From assembly GCA_030149245.1 (NCBI GenBank), contig JASBRX010000007.1:1-61580 (forward strand): a DNA stretch of 61,580 nt, in the 5' to 3' direction. This document shows, piece after piece, positions 37,163 to 44,650 of this stretch. The translations under genes were made by a program, and so were the position numbers. Position 1 is the first letter of the stretch; the number at the start of each line of letters is the position of its first letter. The notes under the pieces are model-generated. The model was not told the DNA's origin and did not search any database. It saw nothing but the letters and a program-made list of their open reading frames with translations. This DNA is from Sphingomonas bacterium. Its GTDB lineage: Bacteria; Pseudomonadota; Alphaproteobacteria; Sphingomonadales; Sphingomonadaceae.

Positions 37163-37573
37163 ATGCGTTCGATCATCGCTGTCATCATGTTGACCGCGGC
37201 TGCGCCTCTCGCAGCGCAGGACGCCGCGCCTTCCACCGCCGCTCCAACAACCGCGACCGTGCTCGCCAGCGGCATGGCAAGCTATTATGGCGATGCGCAC
37301 GCCGGCAACCGCACCGCCAGCGGTGAGCGCTTCAACCCCGACGAAATGACCGCTGCGCATCGCAGCCTGCCCTTCGGCACCAAGCTGCGCGTGACCGATC
37401 CGTCGACCGGACGCAGCGTGATCGTCCGCGTCAACGACCGCGGGCCGTTTCACAAGAGCCGCATTCTCGACCTGTCCGAAGCCGCCGCGCGCGAGCTGGG
37501 CATCGTCCGCCGCGGTCGCGCGCTGGTCGAGATCGCGCTGGCGGACGCTCCTGAGGCAACCGCAACCAACTGA
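37163..37573 (+). CDS. rlpA: Septal ring lytic transglycosylase RlpA family protein
   Basis: 136 residues. A signal peptide (IIAVIMLTAAAPLAAQ) precedes a double-psi beta-barrel with the RlpA core: SGMASYYGDAHAGNRTASGERF, MTAAHRSLPFGTKLRVTD, and VRVNDRGPFHKSRILDLSEAAARELG. The catalytic-type Asp in NDRGPF is present. There is no SPOR domain, unlike E. coli RlpA, so septal targeting may be absent or supplied by another protein. A purine-rich ribosome site precedes the ATG. Confidence 0.9.
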   Translation: MRSIIAVIMLTAAAPLAAQDAAPSTAAPTTATVLASGMASYYGDAHAGNRTASGERFNPDEMTAAHRSLPFGTKLRVTDPSTGRSVIVRVNDRGPFHKSRILDLSEAAARELGIVRRGRALVEIALADAPEATATN

Positions 37574-37629
37574 TTCCCGTTTCGGGCATGTAAGGACCAT
37601 GCTATCGTCGCGCCGGGAGGTTCGACGCC

Positions 37630-37977
37630 ATGTCCCTGTTGTTGCTTGCCCTCGCTTTCCAGTCCGGTGCCGATGACTCGCTGCTGCGCATCCATCGCGA
37701 AAAGACTCGCGCCGCCATCCCCTGCGAAAAGACGGCCGATCCCGATGAGGTGACGATCTGCGCGCTGCGTGATGCGGACAAAAAATATCGCGTCCCGTTC
37801 GTCACAGCCCGCGCGGAGGATAATCGCCCCGCACAGACAGAGCGGGTGCTGGAGGACACGATGTTTCAGTGCGGCGTATCCGGCCCGTTCCTTGCCCAGT
37901 GCAAGGGGATGGTGGGCGTGACCGTGGGTGTCGGATTTGACGGCAAGGTGGTGCGCAAACGCGAACCCGCGCCTTAA
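37630..37977 (+). CDS. Small secreted cysteine-containing hypothetical protein
   Basis: 115 residues. A short hydrophobic N-terminus (SLLLLALAFQSG) looks like a signal peptide. Four cysteines are present (PCEKT, TICALRD, QCGVS, QCKGM), enough for two disulfides. A GGGAGG ribosome site lies about 9 nt upstream. I recognise no family. A palindromic repeat follows the stop and separates it from the convergent hom gene. Confidence 0.72.
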   Translation: MSLLLLALAFQSGADDSLLRIHREKTRAAIPCEKTADPDEVTICALRDADKKYRVPFVTARAEDNRPAQTERVLEDTMFQCGVSGPFLAQCKGMVGVTVGVGFDGKVVRKREPAP

Positions 37978-37987
37978 TGCTTACTAT

Positions 37988-38153
37988 CCCTCCCCTGCCC
38001 CGCAGGGGAGGTGGCAGCGCGCAGCGCTGACGGAGGGGCCGCCCTCGCAGAGGGCGGAATTTTTGCCGAGCCGCCAACGGCTGTCTGCGCAGCCGCCCCT
38101 CCACCACCGCCTTCGGCGGCGGTCCCCCTCCCCTGAGACAAGCTCAGGGGAGG
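37988..38153. repeat. Composite palindromic repeat (family A), copy 1
   Basis: About 165 nt made of consecutive small hairpins: CTCCCCTGC-CCC-GCAGGGGAG at the left, GCCCTCGCAGAGGGC, GCCGCCTTCGGCGGC-type units, and CCTCCCCTGAG-ACAAG-CTCAGGGGAGG at the right. It matches the element at 57585-57732 over most of its length. It lies between two convergent genes. Confidence 0.85.
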
Positions 38154-38174
38154 AACAGAATATCACGCGCCCGC

Positions 38175-39467
38175 TCACTCGCCCAGAATATGCATCCACA
38201 TCGGTTCGCCCGCGAGGCTCTGTGAGCCGCGCAGCTTTTCCAGCGCCTGCGCTACGCAGCGCTCCGGCCCGTCATGCGTCACGATCGCGAGCAGCACGCT
38301 GCCATCGGCCATCGCGCCGCGCTGGATCAGCGATTCGATCGACACACCCGCGTCGCGCATCGCGGCTGCGATCTCGGCGAGCACGCCAACCTTGTCGGGT
38401 ACGGTGAAGCGCAGATAGGCGCGGCCCCGACGTTCCCCGCTCGGCGCGGCGGGTTCCTTGGCGAGGCTGGCAGCGGGCATGGCGTAGGGCGGGCCGAATT
38501 CGGTCCGCGCGATGTCGATCAGGTCGGCGACTACAGCGCTCGCGGTCGGGCCATCGCCCGCACCTGCACCCTGGAATAGCAGGCGCCCGACAAAATTGCC
38601 CTCCGCCACCACTGCATTGGTCGCGCCGGTGACATGCGCGAGCGGGTGGGCGAGCGGCACGAGGTGCGGGTGGACACGCTGGAACAACCCGTCGCCATTG
38701 AGGTCCGCGATCCCGAGCAGGCGCACGCGATAGCCCAACGCCGCCGCCTCGGCGATATCGGCGGCGAGCAGGTTGCGGATGCCGTGGATCGCGACGTCGC
38801 CGAATGCCGGCTGGGTGCCGAAGGCAAGGCTGGCGAGGATCGACAGCTTGTGCGCGGCATCCACGCCGTCGATGTCAAAGCTCGGGTCCGCCTCAGCAAA
38901 GCCCTTGGCCTGCGCCTCGGCCAGCACCTCGGCAAAGTCGCGGCCCTCCGCCTCCATCTTCGACAGGATAAAATTGCAGGTGCCGTTGAGGATGCCATAG
39001 ACGCGGTCGATTACGTTCGCGGCGGCGCCCTCGCGCAGGCCCTTGATCACCGGCACGCCGCCCGCCACCGCCGCCTCGAACTTCATCGGCGTATCGGCTT
39101 GTTCGGCGACATGGGCGAGTTCGAGGCCGTGGTGCGCAATCATCGCCTTGTTGGCGGTGACCAGCCCCTTCCCCGCCGCGAGCGTCGCGCGGGCGAGTGC
39201 GAGCGCCGGGCCGTCCGACCCGCCGATCAGCTCGACCACGACATCGGCGCGCGGATGCTGCGCCAGATCGCGCATGTCATCGACCCAGTCAAAGCGGGTG
39301 ATGTCGACGCCGCGATCCTTGGTCCGGTCGCGCGCGGACACCGCGACGATCTCGATCGGCCGCCCCGCGCGGCGTGCAATCAGATCGGCATTGGCGTCGA
39401 TCAGACGAATGACGCCCGCGCCCACCGTGCCAAGGCCAGCCAGTGCAACACGGAGCGGTTCGGTCAT
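38175..39467 (-). CDS. hom: Homoserine dehydrogenase
   Basis: 430 residues. It reduces aspartate semialdehyde to homoserine for threonine and methionine. The NAD(P)-binding loop is ALAGLGTVGAGVIRLI at the N-terminus; the catalytic region has NGTCNFILSKME and GFAEADPSFDIDGVDAAHKL with the active-site Lys/Asp. The C-terminal 75 residues are an ACT domain (VPDKVGVLAEIAAAMRDAGVSIESL), pointing to amino-acid feedback. I chose the ATG at 39465-39467. Two hairpins sit in the leader just upstream. Confidence 0.96.
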   Translation of the reverse strand: MTEPLRVALAGLGTVGAGVIRLIDANADLIARRAGRPIEIVAVSARDRTKDRGVDITRFDWVDDMRDLAQHPRADVVVELIGGSDGPALALARATLAAGKGLVTANKAMIAHHGLELAHVAEQADTPMKFEAAVAGGVPVIKGLREGAAANVIDRVYGILNGTCNFILSKMEAEGRDFAEVLAEAQAKGFAEADPSFDIDGVDAAHKLSILASLAFGTQPAFGDVAIHGIRNLLAADIAEAAALGYRVRLLGIADLNGDGLFQRVHPHLVPLAHPLAHVTGATNAVVAEGNFVGRLLFQGAGAGDGPTASAVVADLIDIARTEFGPPYAMPAASLAKEPAAPSGERRGRAYLRFTVPDKVGVLAEIAAAMRDAGVSIESLIQRGAMADGSVLLAIVTHDGPERCVAQALEKLRGSQSLAGEPMWMHILGE

Positions 39468-39490
39468 CTCTTCATCCCTGTAAGCGGCAA

Positions 39491-39548
39491 CGGCCCGGGC
39501 ATCGCCCGAGCCGACTGTTCCGCCCATACTCCCGGGCCTTACCGGGAG
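39491..39548 (-). promoter_or_regulatory. Paired stem-loops in the hom leader
   Basis: Two hairpins lie in the 95 nt between the oxygenase gene and hom: 39491-39513 (CGGCCCGGGC pairing GCCCGAGCCG, 9 of 10 bp, loop ATC) and 39529-39548 (CTCCCGG/CCGGGAG). They may end the oxygenase transcript, attenuate hom, or both. No known riboswitch pattern is recognised. Confidence 0.45.
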
Positions 39549-39562
39549 GGGAGATATTTTTT

Positions 39563-40513
39563 CTATTTCTTCGTCAGCCCGATCTCGGCCAGGCGTTCGG
39601 CGAGATAGTCGTGCGCGGTGATCGGCGGCTCACGCTCGGGATTCTCCGCGGTCACCGTCTGCGGCAGCGCCTTGATCAGGAAATCGGGCGCCGGGTGCAG
39701 GAAGAAGGGCATCGAATAGCGCGAATGGCCGCGCCGCTCGACCGGCGGGTTGACCACGCGATGCGTGGTCGAGGGCAGGACATGGTTGGTCAGCCGCTGC
39801 AGCATGTCGCCGACATTGACCACCATCGCCCCCTCGGGCGGCTTGACCGGCAGCCATTCGCCATCCTTGTCGAGCAGTTCCAGACCCGCTTCCTCAGCAC
39901 CGAGCAGCAGGGTGATGAGGTTGATGTCCTCATGTGCCCCCGCGCGAACGTTGGGGGCATCTTCGGTCACCGGCGGATAGTGCAGCAGGCGCAGCACCGA
40001 GTTGCCGTCCTTCACCGCATGGTCGAACCAGTCGGGCGCGAGGCCGAGATGCACGGCGATCGCCGAGAGCAGCTTGTCGCCGGCCGTGTCGAATGCCGCG
40101 AACAGCTCGATAAACGTCTCGCGGAAGCCTGCGGGCTGGTCGGGCCAGATATTCGGCGCCATCAGCTCCGAAAAGCGGTGCCCCGCCGCCAGCTCGCGAC
40201 CGATATGCCAGAATTCCTTGAGGTCGACATGAGTCGCGCCCTTGGCGATCTCGGTCTTGAACGGGGTATAACCGCGCGCGCCACCACCGCCCGCGACGAA
40301 ATAGCGGCGCTTCACATCCTCAGGCAGGTCGAAAAACGCCTTGGTCATCGCCCAGGCGCGATCGACCAGATCCTGCGGGATACCGTGATCGGACACCATC
40401 GCAAAGCCGAACCGCTCGAACGATCCACCCAGTGCGGCGGCAAATCCCTGCGGGTCACTCGCCTGATCGGCGAGGCTGACGAGCGGGACTTCGGCGAGAA
40501 TGGTATCGGGCAT
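39563..40513 (-). CDS. 2-oxoglutarate/Fe(II) dioxygenase, isopenicillin-N-synthase-like
   Basis: 316 residues with the DIOX_N region (about 8-110: FERFGFAMVSDHGIPQDLV) and the 2OG-FeII catalytic domain. The Fe ligands are visible as H-x-D in GAHEDINLITLL and the distal His in STTHRVVNPP, and the 2-oxoglutarate binding RxS is in RGHSRYSMPFFLHP. Substrate unknown: most bacterial homologues annotated as IPNS-like do not make penicillins. It lies 95 nt upstream of hom on the same strand. Confidence 0.92.
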   Translation of the reverse strand: MPDTILAEVPLVSLADQASDPQGFAAALGGSFERFGFAMVSDHGIPQDLVDRAWAMTKAFFDLPEDVKRRYFVAGGGGARGYTPFKTEIAKGATHVDLKEFWHIGRELAAGHRFSELMAPNIWPDQPAGFRETFIELFAAFDTAGDKLLSAIAVHLGLAPDWFDHAVKDGNSVLRLLHYPPVTEDAPNVRAGAHEDINLITLLLGAEEAGLELLDKDGEWLPVKPPEGAMVVNVGDMLQRLTNHVLPSTTHRVVNPPVERRGHSRYSMPFFLHPAPDFLIKALPQTVTAENPEREPPITAHDYLAERLAEIGLTKK

Positions 40514-40595
40514 TGCAAAGCGACTCCGGGAAACGAATCTCCTTCAAATAGTCGCCTTGATCAGACTCGAACAGGGGCGGGAAATTCCGGATGGA

Positions 40596-40634
40596 AAAGC
40601 GCGGGAGAGGCGCGGTGCCATGCACCCCTCCCGC
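40596..40634 (-). terminator. Terminator of the lipoprotein gene at 40673
   Basis: GCGGGAG and CTCCCGC, with an inner GGTGC-CAT-GCACC, form a long hairpin followed on the minus strand by a short T-tract (CTTTTCC). It lies about 39 nt after the lipoprotein stop. Confidence 0.7.
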
Positions 40635-40672
40635 TGCGCCGTCCGCCTACGCGTGGACGACGGATTGGTGGG

Positions 40673-41167
40673 TCAGTTTCCGGAAACCGTCAGCGTGCCA
40701 CGGCTCTTTGCATCGCCGGTGCCGTCGATCTTGAGCGTGTAGGGGCTGCCCGACTTGGTCTTGCCGGTCAGTTCGTCACGATTGCCGGTGACGGTAAAGC
40801 CGGCACCCTCCATCTGCTCGCGGAACCAGTCGCGCACGCGCGCGGCGTCGGCCGGAGCATCGAAGGTCACGTTGACGCCGCCCGACTTGGTGCCGTCCTG
40901 ACGATCGTCGATGTTGAGGCTGGAGACGGTCGCGCCCGGATAGAGCTTAACGCCGTCGATCTCAAAATTCTCGGCGCTGATATTGAACTTGGGCAGCTTG
41001 ATCGAGCCTTCAAAGCCCGGCGCCTTGACCGACACCTTGCCGTCCTTGTCGGCCTGGGCGGTGACCGATCCATTGTCACCCTGGATCGAGATGCTGGTCC
41101 CCTCACCGTCCCCGCCACAGGCGGCGAGCGCGGCCGCGGCGGGAAGCACAAGCCAGATTGGTTTCAT
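40673..41167 (-). CDS. Hypothetical lipoprotein
   Basis: 164 residues. The signal peptide ends in a lipobox LAAC with Cys at residue 17. The mature part is rich in Gly, Asp, Lys and Ser with a repetitive beta pattern (GDNGSVTAQADKDGKVSVKA, then IKLPKFNISAENFEIDG), and a C-terminal alpha/beta part with DAARVRDWFREQMEGAGF. No characterised domain is recognised. The terminator downstream marks it as its own transcription unit. Confidence 0.8.
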   Translation of the reverse strand: MKPIWLVLPAAAALAACGGDGEGTSISIQGDNGSVTAQADKDGKVSVKAPGFEGSIKLPKFNISAENFEIDGVKLYPGATVSSLNIDDRQDGTKSGGVNVTFDAPADAARVRDWFREQMEGAGFTVTGNRDELTGKTKSGSPYTLKIDGTGDAKSRGTLTVSGN

Positions 41168-41271
41168 CGCAAAACTCCAAGCGTGTTATTTGAACAATAC
41201 ACTATCGCGCTTTTGTGCACAGGTCAAATCCCGGGGGTGACGCGTTGGTTGCAATGCGGCATGGGCCGCGC

Positions 41272-42516
41272 ATGGACGCGCTTACCCAGTCTGCTCAGGC
41301 CAAGACGCCGGAAAATCGGTCGCCAATCCCGATGGGCGAGTTTGTCGCGCTGATCGCGTCGATCATGGCGCTGACCGCGCTCGGCATCGATTCGATGCTG
41401 CCGGCCCTGCCCGCGATCGCCGACCAATTGGGAGTGAGCGAGCCGAACCACCGGCAATATGTGATCACCGCCTTCATGCTGGGCTTCGCCGTCGCGCAGC
41501 TGGTCCACGGGCCGCTGGCCGACCGCTTCGGACGCAAGCCGGTGATTGGCGTCGCGCTGGCATTCTATGTCGTAACGAACCTGGTCGCAGCGAGCGCAAA
41601 CAGCTTCGAACTGCTGCTGGTGGCCCGTGCTGCGAGTGGCGCGGCGGTTGCGGCCGGCCGCGTCGTCACGGTGGCGCTGGTGCGCGACTGTTTTCAGGGG
41701 CGCGCGATGGCGCGAGTGATGAGCCTCGCGTTCATGACCTTCATGGTCGTCCCCGTGCTCGCGCCCGCCTGGGGTCAATTGATGGTGATGCTGTTCGATT
41801 CGTGGCGGATCATCTTCGCGGGGATTGGCACGATCGCCGCCATCGTCTTGGCCTGGTTCCTGATTCGCATGCCCGAAACGCTCGACCCAGCCTCGGTCAA
41901 TCGGCTCGACCTCAAGGAAATCTGGCGCGGCTACCGCATCATGTTCCGCGACCGCTGGGCCGTGGGCTATACCTTTGCCAGCTGCGCCATTTCCGGCTGC
42001 TTCTTCGCATTCATCGGTTCGATCCAGCAAATCGTCTATGACGTGTTCAAGCGGCCCGAGCTGCTGACCGTGGTGTTTGCATCGATCGCCGGGCTGATGG
42101 CGGCGAGCGCCTTTGCCAATTCACGGTTGGTGATGCGGTTCGGGATGCGCTTCCTGTCACACTTCGCCATCGTCGCGACGACGCTGCTCGCGGCAATCCA
42201 CCTCGCGATCATCCTGTTTTACGGGGAAACGCTGTGGATTTTCATCGTGCTGCAGGCGCCGATGATGGCGGCGATGGGCCTCGCTAACTCGAACTTCTCC
42301 GCCATGGCGATGGAGAATATGGGCGATATTGCAGGGCGCGCATCGAGCCTGCAGGGATTCATCGCCACGCTTGGTGCGGCTGTCCTGGGGGCGGTAATCG
42401 GCCAGGCATTCGATGGCACGACGGTGCCGCTCTATATCGGCTTCACCACGCTGGGCCTGACTGCGCTGGTCATCGTGTTCGTCACCGAGCGCGGCAAATT
42501 GTTTCGCCGCAGCTGA
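41272..42516 (+). CDS. MFS exporter of the Bcr/CflA drug-resistance type
   Basis: 414 residues with twelve predicted helices. The inter-helix motif A is present as GPLADRFGRKPVIG, and the MLPALPAIADQLG stretch near the N-terminus is characteristic of the Bcr/CflA (DHA1) exporters. It exports drugs, sulfonamides or sometimes metabolites; substrate unknown. I chose the ATG at 41272 (MDALTQSAQAK); upstream in-frame ATGs at 41215 and 41254 lack a helix-forming sequence and are less likely. Confidence 0.92.
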   Translation: MDALTQSAQAKTPENRSPIPMGEFVALIASIMALTALGIDSMLPALPAIADQLGVSEPNHRQYVITAFMLGFAVAQLVHGPLADRFGRKPVIGVALAFYVVTNLVAASANSFELLLVARAASGAAVAAGRVVTVALVRDCFQGRAMARVMSLAFMTFMVVPVLAPAWGQLMVMLFDSWRIIFAGIGTIAAIVLAWFLIRMPETLDPASVNRLDLKEIWRGYRIMFRDRWAVGYTFASCAISGCFFAFIGSIQQIVYDVFKRPELLTVVFASIAGLMAASAFANSRLVMRFGMRFLSHFAIVATTLLAAIHLAIILFYGETLWIFIVLQAPMMAAMGLANSNFSAMAMENMGDIAGRASSLQGFIATLGAAVLGAVIGQAFDGTTVPLYIGFTTLGLTALVIVFVTERGKLFRRS

Positions 42517-42592
42517 TGCCGTCCGTCGCACCGCACGGAACCAGCCGCCCCGCCCACCGTTCGCGCCTTCAGTTGAATGCAAGGAGACGGCA

Positions 42593-42934
42593 ATGGGTGG
42601 TCACCAGGTGCAAGGTCATGGAACCGGCGACGACGGCTATGACGAAGACGGCTATGACGAAAGCCAGCGCGCGGAGATTCTGGAAGCAACGGTTGGTGGC
42701 CCCGGCAACGGCACGCTGCTGACCGATCTTGCGCCTGATCTCGGCGCGGAGATCGATGCGGATGAAGACGAAGATGCGGTCCTGCTGGCAGCGGATGACA
42801 TCGCGGATGAGGCCATCGGCGACCCCGACGACGATGAGGACGAAATCGAGGATTCGCTGCAACAATCGTTCGAGGACGGGGCAGTTGAGGACGACGACCT
42901 CGACGACCCGGAAGCCACCACGCTGAACCCTTAA
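42593..42934 (+). CDS. Small highly acidic hypothetical protein
   Basis: 113 residues with a very high Asp/Glu content, especially 55-108 (ADEDEDAVLLAADD and DPDDDEDEIEDSLQQSFEDG). An AAGGAGACGG ribosome site precedes the ATG, supporting a real gene. It is probably disordered; the acidic stretches could bind metal ions or basic proteins. No family recognised. Confidence 0.72.
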   Translation: MGGHQVQGHGTGDDGYDEDGYDESQRAEILEATVGGPGNGTLLTDLAPDLGAEIDADEDEDAVLLAADDIADEAIGDPDDDEDEIEDSLQQSFEDGAVEDDDLDDPEATTLNP

Positions 42935-42994
42935 CACCGACCGATTGACAGAGCGCGGGTCACGACCGACCGTGGCGGGGAGAGGAGCCGCGCC

Positions 42995-43588
42995 ATGGCA
43001 ACGGACCCGCGCATTGACGCCTATATCGACCGACAGGCCGACTTCGCCCGACCGATCCTGACCTGGCTGCGCGCACGCGTCCACGCCGCCTGTGCAGAGG
43101 TCGACGAAAGCATCAAATGGGGCATGCCGTTCTTTTCATATGGTGGCCGCCCGCTCGCCAACATGGCCGCGTTCAAGGCACATGCCAGCTTTGGTTTCTG
43201 GAACCGCGACCAGACGGCGACGGGGAAAGAGGGTGAAGCGATGGGCCAATATGGCCGGATCACATCGCTCACAGATTTGCCCGACGCGGCGGCGATGGAG
43301 GCGCAGATCCGCTCCGTCATCGCATTGATCGAGTCGGGCGTGGTGCCGCGACGGGCCGCCACAGTGCCCAAGGCCGAAGCCGAAATTCCCGCTGCTCTCG
43401 CCGAAGCGCTGGTGCGTGATCCTGCAGCCGCCGCCGCGTTTGATGCCTTTCCACCAAGCTGTCGCCGCGAATATTGCGAGTGGATCGCCGAAGCAAAGCG
43501 CGACGCGACACGCGACAAGCGCGTGGCCGAGGCGATCGCGTGGATTCGCGACGGAAAGCGCCGCAACTGGAAATATGAGCGCGGTTAG
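42995..43588 (+). CDS. YdeI/DUF1801-like protein (OmpD-associated YdeI family)
   Basis: 197 residues. Two linked parts: about 10-115 has DUF1801 character (WLRARVHAACAEVDESIKWGMPFFSYGGRPLANMAAFKAHA with GFW), and about 125-195 is the bacteriocin-protection YdeI/OmdA-type tail (ALAEALVRDPAAAAAFDAFPPSCRREYCEWIAEAKRDATR). Its activity is not established. An AGAGGAG sequence lies about 8 nt upstream of the ATG. A second DUF1801-type protein lies at 18757-19179. Confidence 0.87.
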   Translation: MATDPRIDAYIDRQADFARPILTWLRARVHAACAEVDESIKWGMPFFSYGGRPLANMAAFKAHASFGFWNRDQTATGKEGEAMGQYGRITSLTDLPDAAAMEAQIRSVIALIESGVVPRRAATVPKAEAEIPAALAEALVRDPAAAAAFDAFPPSCRREYCEWIAEAKRDATRDKRVAEAIAWIRDGKRRNWKYERG

Positions 43589-43648
43589 TCGTTGCGCTCG
43601 GCCCCGCTTGTGGCATGATACATCATCACTTTACGTGAGGAGGTTTCG

Positions 43649-44065
43649 ATGCCCCGTGCTCTTGCCTATCGCCGCGCTGCGGATGCCGAACCGCTGAGCG
43701 CGCTCAACATCACCCCGCTGATCGACGTCATGTTGGTGCTGCTGATCATGCTGATCGTCACCATTCCCGGCATGACCCACAAGGTGCCAGTCGACCTACC
43801 GCAGGGCGACGGCGTTACCCCACCGGGCGTGCCGCATCGGCTCGACATCACCGCCGATGGTTCGCTGCGGTGGGACGGCGCACGGATGACGGACGCGCAA
43901 TTGCCAAGGCGACTGGCAGCCGGGGTTGCGGCCGATCGCGCGTTGCTGATCCAGACCGACCAAGCCACACGCTATGCGCGGTTCGACGCCGTGCTGGCGA
44001 TGGTGAAGCGTGCCGGCGTCACCAAGCTGGCCTTTGTCGGCAATGAGCGGATGAAGATCGATTGA
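43649..44065 (+). CDS. ExbD/TolR-family biopolymer transport protein
   Basis: 138 residues. One membrane helix near the N-terminus with the conserved Asp in LNITPLIDVMLVLLIMLIV, followed by a periplasmic domain. ExbD/TolR subunits couple the proton gradient to TonB or Tol energy transduction together with ExbB/TolQ, but no partner gene lies nearby, so it may serve a distant set. A strong GAGGAGG ribosome site precedes the ATG. Confidence 0.9.
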   Translation: MPRALAYRRAADAEPLSALNITPLIDVMLVLLIMLIVTIPGMTHKVPVDLPQGDGVTPPGVPHRLDITADGSLRWDGARMTDAQLPRRLAAGVAADRALLIQTDQATRYARFDAVLAMVKRAGVTKLAFVGNERMKID

Positions 44066-44108
44066 TCCTCCCATTTGCAGCGCGGCGAAGTTGCCGTAAA
44101 CGTCAAGG

Positions 44109-44507
44109 ATGCCGCGCTTCACCACAGCCATCACCGCCGCGCCCGAGGACATTGACGAGCTTGGCCATGTCAACAATGCGGTGTGGGTCCGGTGGATTCA
44201 GGATGTGGCGGTGGCGCACTGGACTGCGGTTGCCGCACCCGAGCATCGCGACGCCTATGTCTGGGTCGTGACCCGGCATGAGATCGATTATCGCGGCAAT
44301 GTGAGCGCTGGCGAGACCGTGACGGCAGAAACCTGGGTGCCCAACCCGCCAAAGGGCGCGCGGTTCGACCGCCATATGCGCTTCACCGATTCCGAAGGGC
44401 GGGTGAAGGTCGAGGCGGTATCGACCTGGGCAATGCTCGATCGCGCCACCGGGCGACTCGTGCGCGTGCGACCGGAGATTGCGGCACCGTTTCTGGACGA
44501 CGCCTAG
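44109..44507 (+). CDS. Acyl-CoA thioesterase of the hot-dog fold (4HBT/YbgC type)
   Basis: 132 residues, one hot-dog domain. The active-site stretch DIDELGHVNNAVWVRWIQDVA matches the 4-hydroxybenzoyl-CoA thioesterase/YbgC branch (Asp near residue 15-17, then HVNN). The substrate is unknown. The TAG stop at 44505-44507 lies in the left end of hairpin element H copy 2, and the convergent ppc stop lies in its right end. Confidence 0.88.
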   Translation: MPRFTTAITAAPEDIDELGHVNNAVWVRWIQDVAVAHWTAVAAPEHRDAYVWVVTRHEIDYRGNVSAGETVTAETWVPNPPKGARFDRHMRFTDSEGRVKVEAVSTWAMLDRATGRLVRVRPEIAAPFLDDA

Positions 44508-44650
44508 AGTCGGTTCAGCCAAGCTGAATCGGCACCGGCCCCCGCCCCCACCCCGCCCCCCCCCCCCCCCCGCCCACCCCCCCCATGTGTATTCTCTGGG
44601 TGGCCTGGGGGGGGAGGGGCCGGGTGCCGTCTAACTTAAAGCGACTCTAG
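44504..44650. repeat. Hairpin element family H, copy 2
   Basis: A 147-nt element with perfect 9-bp terminal inverted repeats (CTAGAGTCG at 44504-44512 and CGACTCTAG at 44642-44650), an inner hairpin TTCAGC-CAA-GCTGAA (44514-44528), and a degenerate long hairpin around the same TGTATTCT loop as copy 1. Its left arm contains a run of 16 C (44556-44571). Both flanking genes end inside it. Confidence 0.85.
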
